Virus record (IMG/VR): IMGVR_UViG_3300037452_000138
Span: 1 to 62,509 of that record
Length of the DNA stretch: 62,509 nucleotides
Reading direction: 5' to 3' (one strand)
Origin: a virus
Made by a program: the position numbers and the translations under genes. Shown one piece after another: positions 8,681 to 16,644 of this stretch (position 1 is its first letter; the number at the start of each line of letters is the position of its first letter). The notes below the pieces were generated by a model. It worked only from the letters and a program-made list of their open reading frames with translations. It did no database searches and was not told where the DNA came from.

Positions 8681-10378
8681 ATGGCCGACACGCAGCCGCA
8701 GGACACCGGGCAGTCGTCACCCGCGATCGCCGATCTGGCGGGCAGCGACGACAAGTCGATGTCCGGACTGGTGTCGAGCCTGACCGAGTTGCAGCGCAAG
8801 AAGGTCGGAAGCGATACCAAGCTCGAGGGCGAGTTCAACGTCGAGTCCGCGCAGGATCGCGCCCGCCGCGAACAGGCGTTCAAGGCGGAAGGTGTGGCGG
8901 CGTCCGAGATGCCGAAGGCATGGGACGCCGACAAGGAGCACAAGAAGTGGGAGACCAACCCGATCGAGGGGTTCGGGTCGGCCGGCGGCCTGTTCGCGAT
9001 GGTGGCGTCGGCCTTCACCAAGGCCCCGATGGAGAACGCCATCAACGGCATGGCGGGCGCGATCAACTCGATCAAGGAAGGCAACGAGGCTGGTTACACG
9101 CGGGCTTACGATGCGTTCAAGGAGAACGTGAAGCTGGCCGACCAGCGTTTCAAGACCCAGCACGAGCTTTACAACGACGCGCTGTCGCTCGGCACCGCCG
9201 ACATGGCGGCCTCGCAGGCCAAATTTCGCAACGCGGCAACCAAGTTCGGCGACAGCCAGATGCTGATGCTGGCCGAGCACGGCATGATCAAGGAAATCTA
9301 CGAGCTTCAGTCGGCGCGGGCGACAGCCAATGAGCAGATGATGAAGGCTGCCGACGCCATTGACCTGCATACCGTGCAAAAGGCCGCCGTCAACGCGATC
9401 AAGGCCAACCCGCCGGCGACCGGCGACCCCGTGCAGGACAAGATGATGCTGGCCGCGCAAATCCAGCGGGTGTACGACGCCAACGGCAAGTATGGCACCG
9501 CCGAGCAGGAGGCGGTCGGCCGGTACATGCAGGCCAATATGCAAAAGAGCCCGCAGGAGATCGCCGACGGGCTGGCCGAGATACACCAGAAATTCAGCGT
9601 CAAGGCGCCGAACATCCAGGGCTATCAGGAGGCACGCCAGGCTTACATGGATGCCCATGACGGTGCGATCCCGCCGGACGAGGATGCAAAATTGCTGCAG
9701 CAGTTCGGGCTGACCTACCGGCCGCCGGGGGCCACCGGCTCGGGCGGCGGGGCCTCGCTGACCAACGAGCGCGTCATCAACCGCGATGCCGAGGCGCACA
9801 AGCAGCAGATGGCCAAGGAGCATCCGGACTGGGACGAGGCCAAGCTGGAAGCCGACCGCGACAAGTATGTCAAGGAGCGCAAGATCGCGACCACCGCACC
9901 GACGGCAACCAATCTCGACACGATCCGCGGCAAGCAGGACCGCATCACCAACATGGATCACACCATCGACGAGGTCGAGGCGCTGCTGAAGAAGCACAAT
10001 GCGCTGACCGGTCTGGGTGGCAAGATCACCCGTCCGGCGGAAGTCGTCGGCAACATCTTCGGATCGAACGAGACCGACCGCAAGCAGTTCGAGCGTTACG
10101 TGGCAGAGTTGCAGGAGTGGGCACCGGCGGCTTTGAACGATCGCAACGGGCGTCCGCTGTCGTCGGAAGCGTCGAAAATCCAGACCATCATCGCAGGGCT
10201 TAACCTTGGAGACACGACCGCCAATACCGCTCGCGCCTATGCCGAGTTGCGCCCGCTTCTCAAGACGATCAAACAGCAGCTGGAGGCGCGCGGTGCGGGC
10301 GGGTCATCGCCGCCACCCGCGAAGTCGGAAGATACCGGCAAGGATGCCCCGTGGCTCCGGGATCCGGTGAAGCCGTGA
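8681..10378 (+). CDS. Internal virion / ejection protein candidate
   Basis: 565 residues, three bases after the preceding gene. It is largely alpha-helical and charged with long heptad-like segments (around residues 120-330 and 430-540) and a short Gly-rich turn (TGSGGGASL). A hydrophobic segment (GLFAMVASAF) occurs near residue 110. The stop overlaps the next start as GTGA. No enzyme motif is visible. Probably an internal head protein released with DNA. Confidence 0.72.
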   Translation: MADTQPQDTGQSSPAIADLAGSDDKSMSGLVSSLTELQRKKVGSDTKLEGEFNVESAQDRARREQAFKAEGVAASEMPKAWDADKEHKKWETNPIEGFGSAGGLFAMVASAFTKAPMENAINGMAGAINSIKEGNEAGYTRAYDAFKENVKLADQRFKTQHELYNDALSLGTADMAASQAKFRNAATKFGDSQMLMLAEHGMIKEIYELQSARATANEQMMKAADAIDLHTVQKAAVNAIKANPPATGDPVQDKMMLAAQIQRVYDANGKYGTAEQEAVGRYMQANMQKSPQEIADGLAEIHQKFSVKAPNIQGYQEARQAYMDAHDGAIPPDEDAKLLQQFGLTYRPPGATGSGGGASLTNERVINRDAEAHKQQMAKEHPDWDEAKLEADRDKYVKERKIATTAPTATNLDTIRGKQDRITNMDHTIDEVEALLKKHNALTGLGGKITRPAEVVGNIFGSNETDRKQFERYVAELQEWAPAALNDRNGRPLSSEASKIQTIIAGLNLGDTTANTARAYAELRPLLKTIKQQLEARGAGGSSPPPAKSEDTGKDAPWLRDPVKP

Positions 10379-13300
10379 GTGAATTAGGGCTCGACACCGA
10401 AAGCATGGCGTCCGGCGATCCCGGCGGTGGAGCCGCGCTCGATCTTGGCGAGCAGACCCTCGAAAGCAAGAACTATCCGAAGGTCGCGAATGAGAACGAT
10501 TGGCGGGCGTTGCCGCATGGAGCGACCTACCTTGATCCCGAAGGCAAGCAGCGCTTCAAGCCTATTCGCAATAAGGACGATTATCTCGGACTTCCGGAAG
10601 GGGCGGAATACGCCGATCCGGAAGGCAATGTTCGGACAAAGCCGAAATACGAGGGCATCGACTTCACCCCGCAGGCCTTGTTCGACATGGCGCATTCCGA
10701 CAAGGGGCGGAAGAAGGCGCTTGAAAAATACTACCCCGGCAAGGTCCGCGACGACCCGCAAGGCGGGTTTTTTATCGAGGACGACGGCGGCAAGCTGCGC
10801 AAGCCAGGCCGTGGAGCAAGTTCTGTCGGCGGCTTCCTCGCTTCGGAAACTGCTCCCTCCATACTGGCCGGTCTCGGCTCAATGGCGGGCGGGGCGGCGG
10901 GCACGGCCGTTGCTCCCGGCGTGGGCACGGCCGCAGGAGGCGCTGGGGGTGCAGCCCTTGGCGGCTATGTCGGATCGAAATTCAACGACACGATCTCGCA
11001 ACTGGCGGGTGTTTATGACGACGAGGGCGCCGATACGGCGGCAATGACCAGTGCCGCGTTTTCTGCTGTCGGTGATGTCGGTGGCCGGGCGCTGTCGGCA
11101 ATCCCGGCGGTTGCGAAAGGAACCGGGCAGCTGGCTGCTCGCGGCGCGGCAAAAACCGCCAACAAATTCCTCGGTACCGATCAGGAAGCACTGGAAACCG
11201 CGGTCCCGATCGCCGAGGCCGGGGAACAGCCGGGTAAAGGACCGCTAGGCTTATCCAAGGCTGGCACCGAGGTGTCGCCATCGGCGATTTTCAAATCGTC
11301 ACCGCATTTGACCAACGTCGCCGAAATCCTCGCGCAGAAATTCGACTCGTCCGACACCTATCTGATGCACGCCGAACGCTTCATGGATCAACGGGCCAAG
11401 GATATCCTCGCGCACAAGGATATCGGTGCCATCGTCGAAAGCATCGTCCATCCCAAAGCGGCGGTGCCGACGGAGGAAACCGGCTGGCTTCTCAAACGGT
11501 CGGCGGAAGCCAAGGCGGTGCAGCAGTCGGCCGAGCACGACCGCGCGCTGGCCGACGCGCTGGCAAACCGCAAGGCTGCCGTCGAAGACAAGTACAAGCC
11601 GGATATCGAGAAGTACCGTCAGCGCAACGAGAGCGTCGTGGTCACCGCCGAGCAGGCAAAAAAATCCGCCGATGAACTGGTACAGCAGGGGTTCAAGGAC
11701 ATCGAGAAACAGGCCGATGACGCCTTCAAGGTTGCCAAGGTCGGGCATAACAGCGGTGACCTCTGGCGCACGGTAGCGGAGAGTTTTGTCAAGCTGCGGC
11801 GCTCGATCGGCATGCGGGCCGAGAAAATGTACGGCGATGCCGAGACCGCGTCAGGAGGGTTGGTACCACAGGGTTCGAACGGCTTGTCTCGTCCCGCCGA
11901 GCAACTGCTTTCCGAGTTGCCCGAGGGCTTCGAGTCGCTGCACCCGTCGATAGTTAAAAAACTGCGCGACATGGCGGGCGTAAAAGACCCGAAGACTGGT
12001 GAGTGGGTCAAGGAGCCCGCCGATGCGTCGTGGGTGCAACTGCACAACCTGCGCACTCAGATCAGGCAGGACATCAAGTGGAATGACCTGACCTCGGACG
12101 TACGCAACGGCACCCTTAAATTCCTTGATGGCAAGATCAACGAAGTACTGCATCCTATCGAGGACTCGGCGGCGCCGGAGATCAAGGAAGCCTCGCGACT
12201 TTTGAAGCTGGCCGATGGTTTTTACCGCGAAAACATGGGTCCGCTGAATGACCGTCAATTGCGGACGCTGGTAAAGGCGCTTGAGACCGGCGGCGTGCAG
12301 GCCGATCCCAAGGCGCTGCTGAAGGTAGCGATCAGGGACGGCAAGACCGAGACGGCCAACGTCATTAAGAAAACGGTCGGCCCGCAGGTGTGGGACGCCA
12401 TGCGCGCGGCTGACGTCAAGGAGATGCTGGCGCAGTCGCAACAGATCGGCACCAAGGCATACGACGGTGTCGCGTTCGCCAAGCAGATACTCGACCGCAA
12501 GAAGAACGGCGTGCTCGACGTGCTGCACGGCGATGCCGGGGCGGCCAGGCTCGAACAGCAGGCGGCTTATGTCGAGAAGCTGCGGGGCAAGCTGGAAATA
12601 GAACCTCGTCCGGGCGATACCGCCAACGATATCATCCTGCGCGCCCGCGCCGCGGCGGCGGATGCGGAGGCAAAGGCGGCGTCCGACCCGCTGAAGGCCA
12701 TGCAAAACGAGATGCGCAAGGTGGAAGCGGCAACCAAGAAGGAATTTGCCGCGCAGCAGGCCGAGCGTACCGCTGCCGACCCGCTGGCGTTCCTCAACAA
12801 CGCTACCGTCGGCGCCCACGCCGCCGTGGACAAGATACTCGGAAATCCCGACCTGATCGTGGCTGCCGCCCGCTCGTTCGCCGGCGGCGAGCAGTCGCCC
12901 GAATTCAAGCTGCTGCGACAGGCGTGGACCGAGCGATTCATGCGCGAGACGCTGGAACCGGGAGAAAAACTGGCGAAGGTGAGCCCCGAAATCCAGGAAC
13001 TGATGTTCCCGGGCGTCACGCTCGATGACATGCACATGCTGGCCAAGGAGATGAAGCTGCTGATGAGCGGGCATACCATGCGCGGCGAGGATACTGCTGG
13101 CGGCATGATGGCGCAGGCGGCGGTTGAACACCCGTTCGGGCAGATAACGGGACTGGGTAAGCTGGCAGGACCGATAAAAATCGCCCCCGGTGCCAATTTC
13201 GCCGCTAGAGCGGGGTTGACCGCTTTTTACAACACGATCCGTGGGGTTTTGACCTCCCCGTCGACTTTGAGATGGCTGCGGAAAGGGCTACAGTCCCGCG

Positions 13301-13431
13301 ACCCCGCGGAGCGTGAGGCAGCTCGCGAGGGGCTGAAGGCCGCGCTACAGCGCGGAGGGGCCATGGGAGCGGCCATGGGACAAGGCGTAGGGGACTGGAT
13401 GGAAGAACCTGGAGCAGGAACATCACAATGA
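10375..13431 (+). CDS. Very large internal virion / ejection protein (1018 aa)
   Basis: The GTG at 10375 overlaps the previous stop by four bases and is preferred over the GTG at 10351. Near the N-terminus, repeated short YLDPEG/YADPEG units occur around residues 52-85. A Gly/Ala-rich hydrophobic stretch (residues about 165-200) could insert in a membrane. The remaining part is mostly long charged helices and carries the GHNSGDLW motif common in rhizobial phage proteins. I see no lysozyme or transglycosylase active site. Size and position fit a DNA-ejection protein. Confidence 0.78.
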   Translation: MSELGLDTESMASGDPGGGAALDLGEQTLESKNYPKVANENDWRALPHGATYLDPEGKQRFKPIRNKDDYLGLPEGAEYADPEGNVRTKPKYEGIDFTPQALFDMAHSDKGRKKALEKYYPGKVRDDPQGGFFIEDDGGKLRKPGRGASSVGGFLASETAPSILAGLGSMAGGAAGTAVAPGVGTAAGGAGGAALGGYVGSKFNDTISQLAGVYDDEGADTAAMTSAAFSAVGDVGGRALSAIPAVAKGTGQLAARGAAKTANKFLGTDQEALETAVPIAEAGEQPGKGPLGLSKAGTEVSPSAIFKSSPHLTNVAEILAQKFDSSDTYLMHAERFMDQRAKDILAHKDIGAIVESIVHPKAAVPTEETGWLLKRSAEAKAVQQSAEHDRALADALANRKAAVEDKYKPDIEKYRQRNESVVVTAEQAKKSADELVQQGFKDIEKQADDAFKVAKVGHNSGDLWRTVAESFVKLRRSIGMRAEKMYGDAETASGGLVPQGSNGLSRPAEQLLSELPEGFESLHPSIVKKLRDMAGVKDPKTGEWVKEPADASWVQLHNLRTQIRQDIKWNDLTSDVRNGTLKFLDGKINEVLHPIEDSAAPEIKEASRLLKLADGFYRENMGPLNDRQLRTLVKALETGGVQADPKALLKVAIRDGKTETANVIKKTVGPQVWDAMRAADVKEMLAQSQQIGTKAYDGVAFAKQILDRKKNGVLDVLHGDAGAARLEQQAAYVEKLRGKLEIEPRPGDTANDIILRARAAAADAEAKAASDPLKAMQNEMRKVEAATKKEFAAQQAERTAADPLAFLNNATVGAHAAVDKILGNPDLIVAAARSFAGGEQSPEFKLLRQAWTERFMRETLEPGEKLAKVSPEIQELMFPGVTLDDMHMLAKEMKLLMSGHTMRGEDTAGGMMAQAAVEHPFGQITGLGKLAGPIKIAPGANFAARAGLTAFYNTIRGVLTSPSTLRWLRKGLQSRDPAEREAAREGLKAALQRGGAMGAAMGQGVGDWMEEPGAGTSQ

Positions 13432-13634
13432 TTGAAAGCGAAACACAAACTTTGTTAGCACTAGGCTATACCGCAGAAGGCATAAGCGAAGTCGAAAGAG
13501 TTATGCGGGAAAATGGTGTGAGTGCATTGGTCGCCCACGAACTTATTTCGGCAGCCCCCGCGTATGACGCCGAAAGGGATAAGCACATTCCCGGCATAGG
13601 ACCGTATCTTCCCGAATTTGCCCGAAGGTGCTGA
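13428..13634 (+). CDS. 68-residue hypothetical protein
   Basis: The ATG overlaps the stop of the giant virion protein (ATGA). The protein is acidic with an N-terminal helix-turn-like part (LLALGYTAEGISEVERVM). It has no known motif. Co-translation suggests a small partner of the ejection proteins. Confidence 0.75.
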   Translation: MIESETQTLLALGYTAEGISEVERVMRENGVSALVAHELISAAPAYDAERDKHIPGIGPYLPEFARRC

Positions 13635-13850
13635 GTGACCGATTTTACCGACGAGATGGACAAACTGGCGGCCCAGCTCGCTCACGATGCCAATATGTCG
13701 GAAAAGGCGTTCGGTGACCGGCTCGACGCCTTCAAGGCGCTGATGCCCTACTACGCCCTGCTGAAGAAAAATGCGGGCAAGGACGATCCCGAGGACGGCG
13801 ACCTGCCGAATTTCGATAATTTCCGAAGCAATATCCACGCGGTCAAGTGA
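13635..13850 (+). CDS. 71-residue acidic hypothetical protein
   Basis: It begins at GTG immediately after the preceding TGA. It is highly acidic and helical (FTDEMDKLAAQLAHDANM), ending in an Asp/Asn-rich tail. No family recognised. It lies between virion and membrane-protein genes in the late operon. Confidence 0.72.
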   Translation: MTDFTDEMDKLAAQLAHDANMSEKAFGDRLDAFKALMPYYALLKKNAGKDDPEDGDLPNFDNFRSNIHAVK

Positions 13851-13862
13851 CGGAGTACACCG

Positions 13863-14144
13863 ATGGCACAAACCAATCCGGGGTTCGAAGTGGTCGGCGG
13901 CACCGAGGCCGAGCCGAAGCCGCCCGTCGATAACGGCGTGGCCGTCGCCATGCTCCAGATAGGGCTGAAGGCACTCGGCCAGCGGGCGCTGACCGCGGCA
14001 GCCGACCTGTTCACCCTGATCACCTGCGTCGGTGCCTGGTGGCTGTGGCGCATGACCCCGGATCCCAACCCGCAGCAGATCGTCCACAACTCGATTTTCG
14101 CGTTGTTCGTGCTGGCGGCCAATTACATCGTGAGGCGGAAATGA
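13863..14144 (+). CDS. Two-span membrane protein, late operon
   Basis: 93 residues. A cytoplasmic-looking N-terminus is followed by two hydrophobic segments (DLFTLITCVGAWWLW and SIFALFVLAANYIV) and a basic C-terminus RRK. Its size and topology fit a holin-like or phage-exclusion-type protein, but it lies upstream of the fibres rather than beside the amidase. The end overlaps the next ATG (ATGA). Confidence 0.72.
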   Translation: MAQTNPGFEVVGGTEAEPKPPVDNGVAVAMLQIGLKALGQRALTAAADLFTLITCVGAWWLWRMTPDPNPQQIVHNSIFALFVLAANYIVRRK

Positions 14145-15532
14145 AGCGATTTATCAAGCGCCTCGCGCTCGGTTTTATCCTCGCACTGCCGTGGATCGGG
14201 GCGGCGTCGGCGCAGCAGGTCAATATGTACTGCGTCGTCAATCCGGCCTCGCCGCCGTACCAGTGGACGCCTTGCCAAACTTCGTCACCATTACCGACGA
14301 CGTCAGTCTCCCTCAACGGCATCGCGCAGGGTGTTTCCGCTCCCGGCGCCGCGGCGCGCGTGGCGCAGGAACCCACACAGCTGTTCTGGGACGATTTCGG
14401 CACCGGCACGCTGGACACCACCGCGAAGTGGACATCGCCCACCACTGGCGGCGGGGGCAACGCAACCGCTGCTTCGAACGCGGTGGGTTTTACCGCACTC
14501 GGTTCGGGCACAACCGCCGGCGGATGGTCGCTTTTATCGTCGCAGTTCTCGTTTCCCGGTAAAAATCCCTCGTGGAATTTTTTCCAGGAGCAAAACAACT
14601 TCGAATTTCCGGTGTTGCTGAATGCCGTCAGGTTCTGGGGTTTTGCTACATTCCCGGCAGCGCCCACCGCTGCCGCCCCCTACGCTGACGCAGTCGGATT
14701 TGAACTCGGCACCGACGGGCATCTTCGCGCGGTGATGTCGGCCAGTGCGGGCTCGCTGGCCGCCGGCACCAAGACGGTCATCGCCGACTTGTCCGTCGCT
14801 TGTCTATCGGCAAACCCCTATGGCGGGCCGCTGGGCACGGGCACGACGACCTCGGGCTGCGCGTCCGGTTTGATCGGTAAAGTGGCCCAGCCGCAGGATA
14901 ATGGCGTCCACAAGTACATCATCTATTTCCGCGGCGACAACACTTACTGGGCGATCGACGGCATCGACAACATCGTCGCGTTCACCATCACCGGCGCTCC
15001 CGGACCGAACGTCAACACGCTGCCCGTCGCCCATGCGGCGATCGCCAATACCGGCACCGGACCTACCGGCACCGCACTTCTGACTGTTAACCAGACGACG
15101 GTTGGCGACACCGGGCGCAACGAGATCAGGATATGCGACCCGACCAACCCGTGGAGGTGTGCTGCCGTCAGTTCGGGCGGCGCATTGTCGGTCTCGGCGG
15201 TAACGACCGCCAACACGGCAGCCTCGGCGCTTGCCGCCAACCTCGTGGTCAACAACGCGGCTTCCAGCCTGTATTCATTCAACGTGTCGGCGGATTCCAC
15301 GCTGTCGGCCGCCGCGTGGTGGATCATGGTCTACAACGCCACGACGCCTCCCGTGGACGGCGCGGTCACGCCTGCGCGCTGCTACGCCATGGCTTCGGGC
15401 AGCACGAGCTTTTCCGCGGCATTTCCCACCGGGCTTCCTTTCGGTACCGGCATCGTTATCGGCGTCAGCACCACCGGCTGCTTTACCAAGACCGCTTCGA
15501 CCCACGCCTTTATCGCGGGGGATTTCAAATGA
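14141..15532 (+). CDS. Fibre-like protein with Sec signal peptide (1 of 3)
   Basis: 463 residues from the ATG in an ATGA overlap. The N-terminus KRFIKRLALGFILALPWIGA followed by ASAQQ is a textbook Sec signal peptide with an Ala-x-Ala cleavage site. The rest is beta-rich, with a lectin/jelly-roll-like central part (LFWDDFGTGTLDTTAKW, then GFELGTDGHLRAVM and YWAIDGIDN) and a repetitive Thr/Ala/Val C-terminus. It has several cysteines, which would suit an oxidising periplasm. Likely a receptor-binding or surface protein. A signal peptide on a cytoplasmically assembled tail part is unusual. Confidence 0.75.
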   Translation: MKRFIKRLALGFILALPWIGAASAQQVNMYCVVNPASPPYQWTPCQTSSPLPTTSVSLNGIAQGVSAPGAAARVAQEPTQLFWDDFGTGTLDTTAKWTSPTTGGGGNATAASNAVGFTALGSGTTAGGWSLLSSQFSFPGKNPSWNFFQEQNNFEFPVLLNAVRFWGFATFPAAPTAAAPYADAVGFELGTDGHLRAVMSASAGSLAAGTKTVIADLSVACLSANPYGGPLGTGTTTSGCASGLIGKVAQPQDNGVHKYIIYFRGDNTYWAIDGIDNIVAFTITGAPGPNVNTLPVAHAAIANTGTGPTGTALLTVNQTTVGDTGRNEIRICDPTNPWRCAAVSSGGALSVSAVTTANTAASALAANLVVNNAASSLYSFNVSADSTLSAAAWWIMVYNATTPPVDGAVTPARCYAMASGSTSFSAAFPTGLPFGTGIVIGVSTTGCFTKTASTHAFIAGDFK

Positions 15533-16644
15533 TCCGGTTGATCACGGGCCTGCTGCTTCTTTTTGCGGGTGCGGCTGAAGCGCAGCAGGGGCAGGCGGTC
15601 GGACCCACTGCGCCCTGTTCGGCCTTCGGTACGGCGAGCGGCACCTGCGCGCAGGGTAATGACATCCGATTCGGTGTCATCACCGCGCAAGGTCGCCTGA
15701 CCCTGACCGCCAACACCCCGGTGATGACGGCGACGGCCTCCGCGCAAACCACCCTGCGATACGACTGCTACCTCGGCAACACCGTGCCCTACTTCAACGG
15801 CACGGTCGACACGCTCGACACCGTTGCATCGTGCGAGGTCACCGATGCGATGGTGTCGGCAGCCAGTGCGGGGCAAGTGGTCAACAACAACGTGTACGAC
15901 GTATGGTGGGTTACCGGCGGTGCGAATAAAATCTGCCTGGCCATGTCGGCAGCGGTTGGCGGCGGTGGTGGCTGGTCTGCCGATACCGGCGGTTCAAATA
16001 CGGTACGCGGCACCGGCTACACGCAGCTGGATCGTATAACCCGGCCTTACATCACCAATAAAAACTCGATTACCAACTGCTTCAACGGAGCCACTAACTA
16101 CGGTCCGGTAAGCGCTAATCAAGGCACTTACCTCGGGACGGTTTATGCCAGTGCTAACGGGCAGATCAGCTGGACACTGGGAGCTTCGGCATCAGGCGGC
16201 ACCGCTGCCGTGCTCGGTGTTTGGAATATGTACAACCGCGTGAATGTTTTTACGTCCGTAACCGATAGTGGAGCTGCCTATACCTACACCACGGCGACCA
16301 TACGGCAGGCGCGGGCCAGTGCGGGCAATCAGGTGACCTGTGTTACCGGACTGCAAGAAGATGCTTTTACCGCAACATATCAGGTCAATAACCATCCCGT
16401 GGCAGCTATCGCCGCAAATATGAAAATCGGCGTAGGGCTAGATACAACTTCCGCTTTTACGTCGCCATTTTGGACAACTACCTCAATGGCGGCTAATTCG
16501 GAAGCTGAAGGAGCCATGGCTTTTTTAACTTCAACTGCCATTGGATTGCATGTCATTTCCGCCAATGAAAACGGAGATGGTGTAAACGCTAACACCTTCG
16601 ACAACGACTCGCTGAACACTTTCAGCGTGAACCTGAGAATGTGA
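15529..16644 (+). CDS. Fibre-like protein with Sec signal peptide (2 of 3)
   Basis: 371 residues, coupled to the previous gene by ATGA. The signal peptide is IRLITGLLLLFAGAAEA followed by QQ. Near residue 55 begins a module GRLTLTANTPVMTATASAQT followed by a Tyr-rich segment and VPYFNGTVD. Such modules recur in rhizobial prophage surface proteins, as I recall. A later conserved stretch reads VLGVWNMYNRVNV. The next gene carries a diverged copy. Probably receptor-binding; at least six cysteines. Confidence 0.77.
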   Translation: MIRLITGLLLLFAGAAEAQQGQAVGPTAPCSAFGTASGTCAQGNDIRFGVITAQGRLTLTANTPVMTATASAQTTLRYDCYLGNTVPYFNGTVDTLDTVASCEVTDAMVSAASAGQVVNNNVYDVWWVTGGANKICLAMSAAVGGGGGWSADTGGSNTVRGTGYTQLDRITRPYITNKNSITNCFNGATNYGPVSANQGTYLGTVYASANGQISWTLGASASGGTAAVLGVWNMYNRVNVFTSVTDSGAAYTYTTATIRQARASAGNQVTCVTGLQEDAFTATYQVNNHPVAAIAANMKIGVGLDTTSAFTSPFWTTTSMAANSEAEGAMAFLTSTAIGLHVISANENGDGVNANTFDNDSLNTFSVNLRM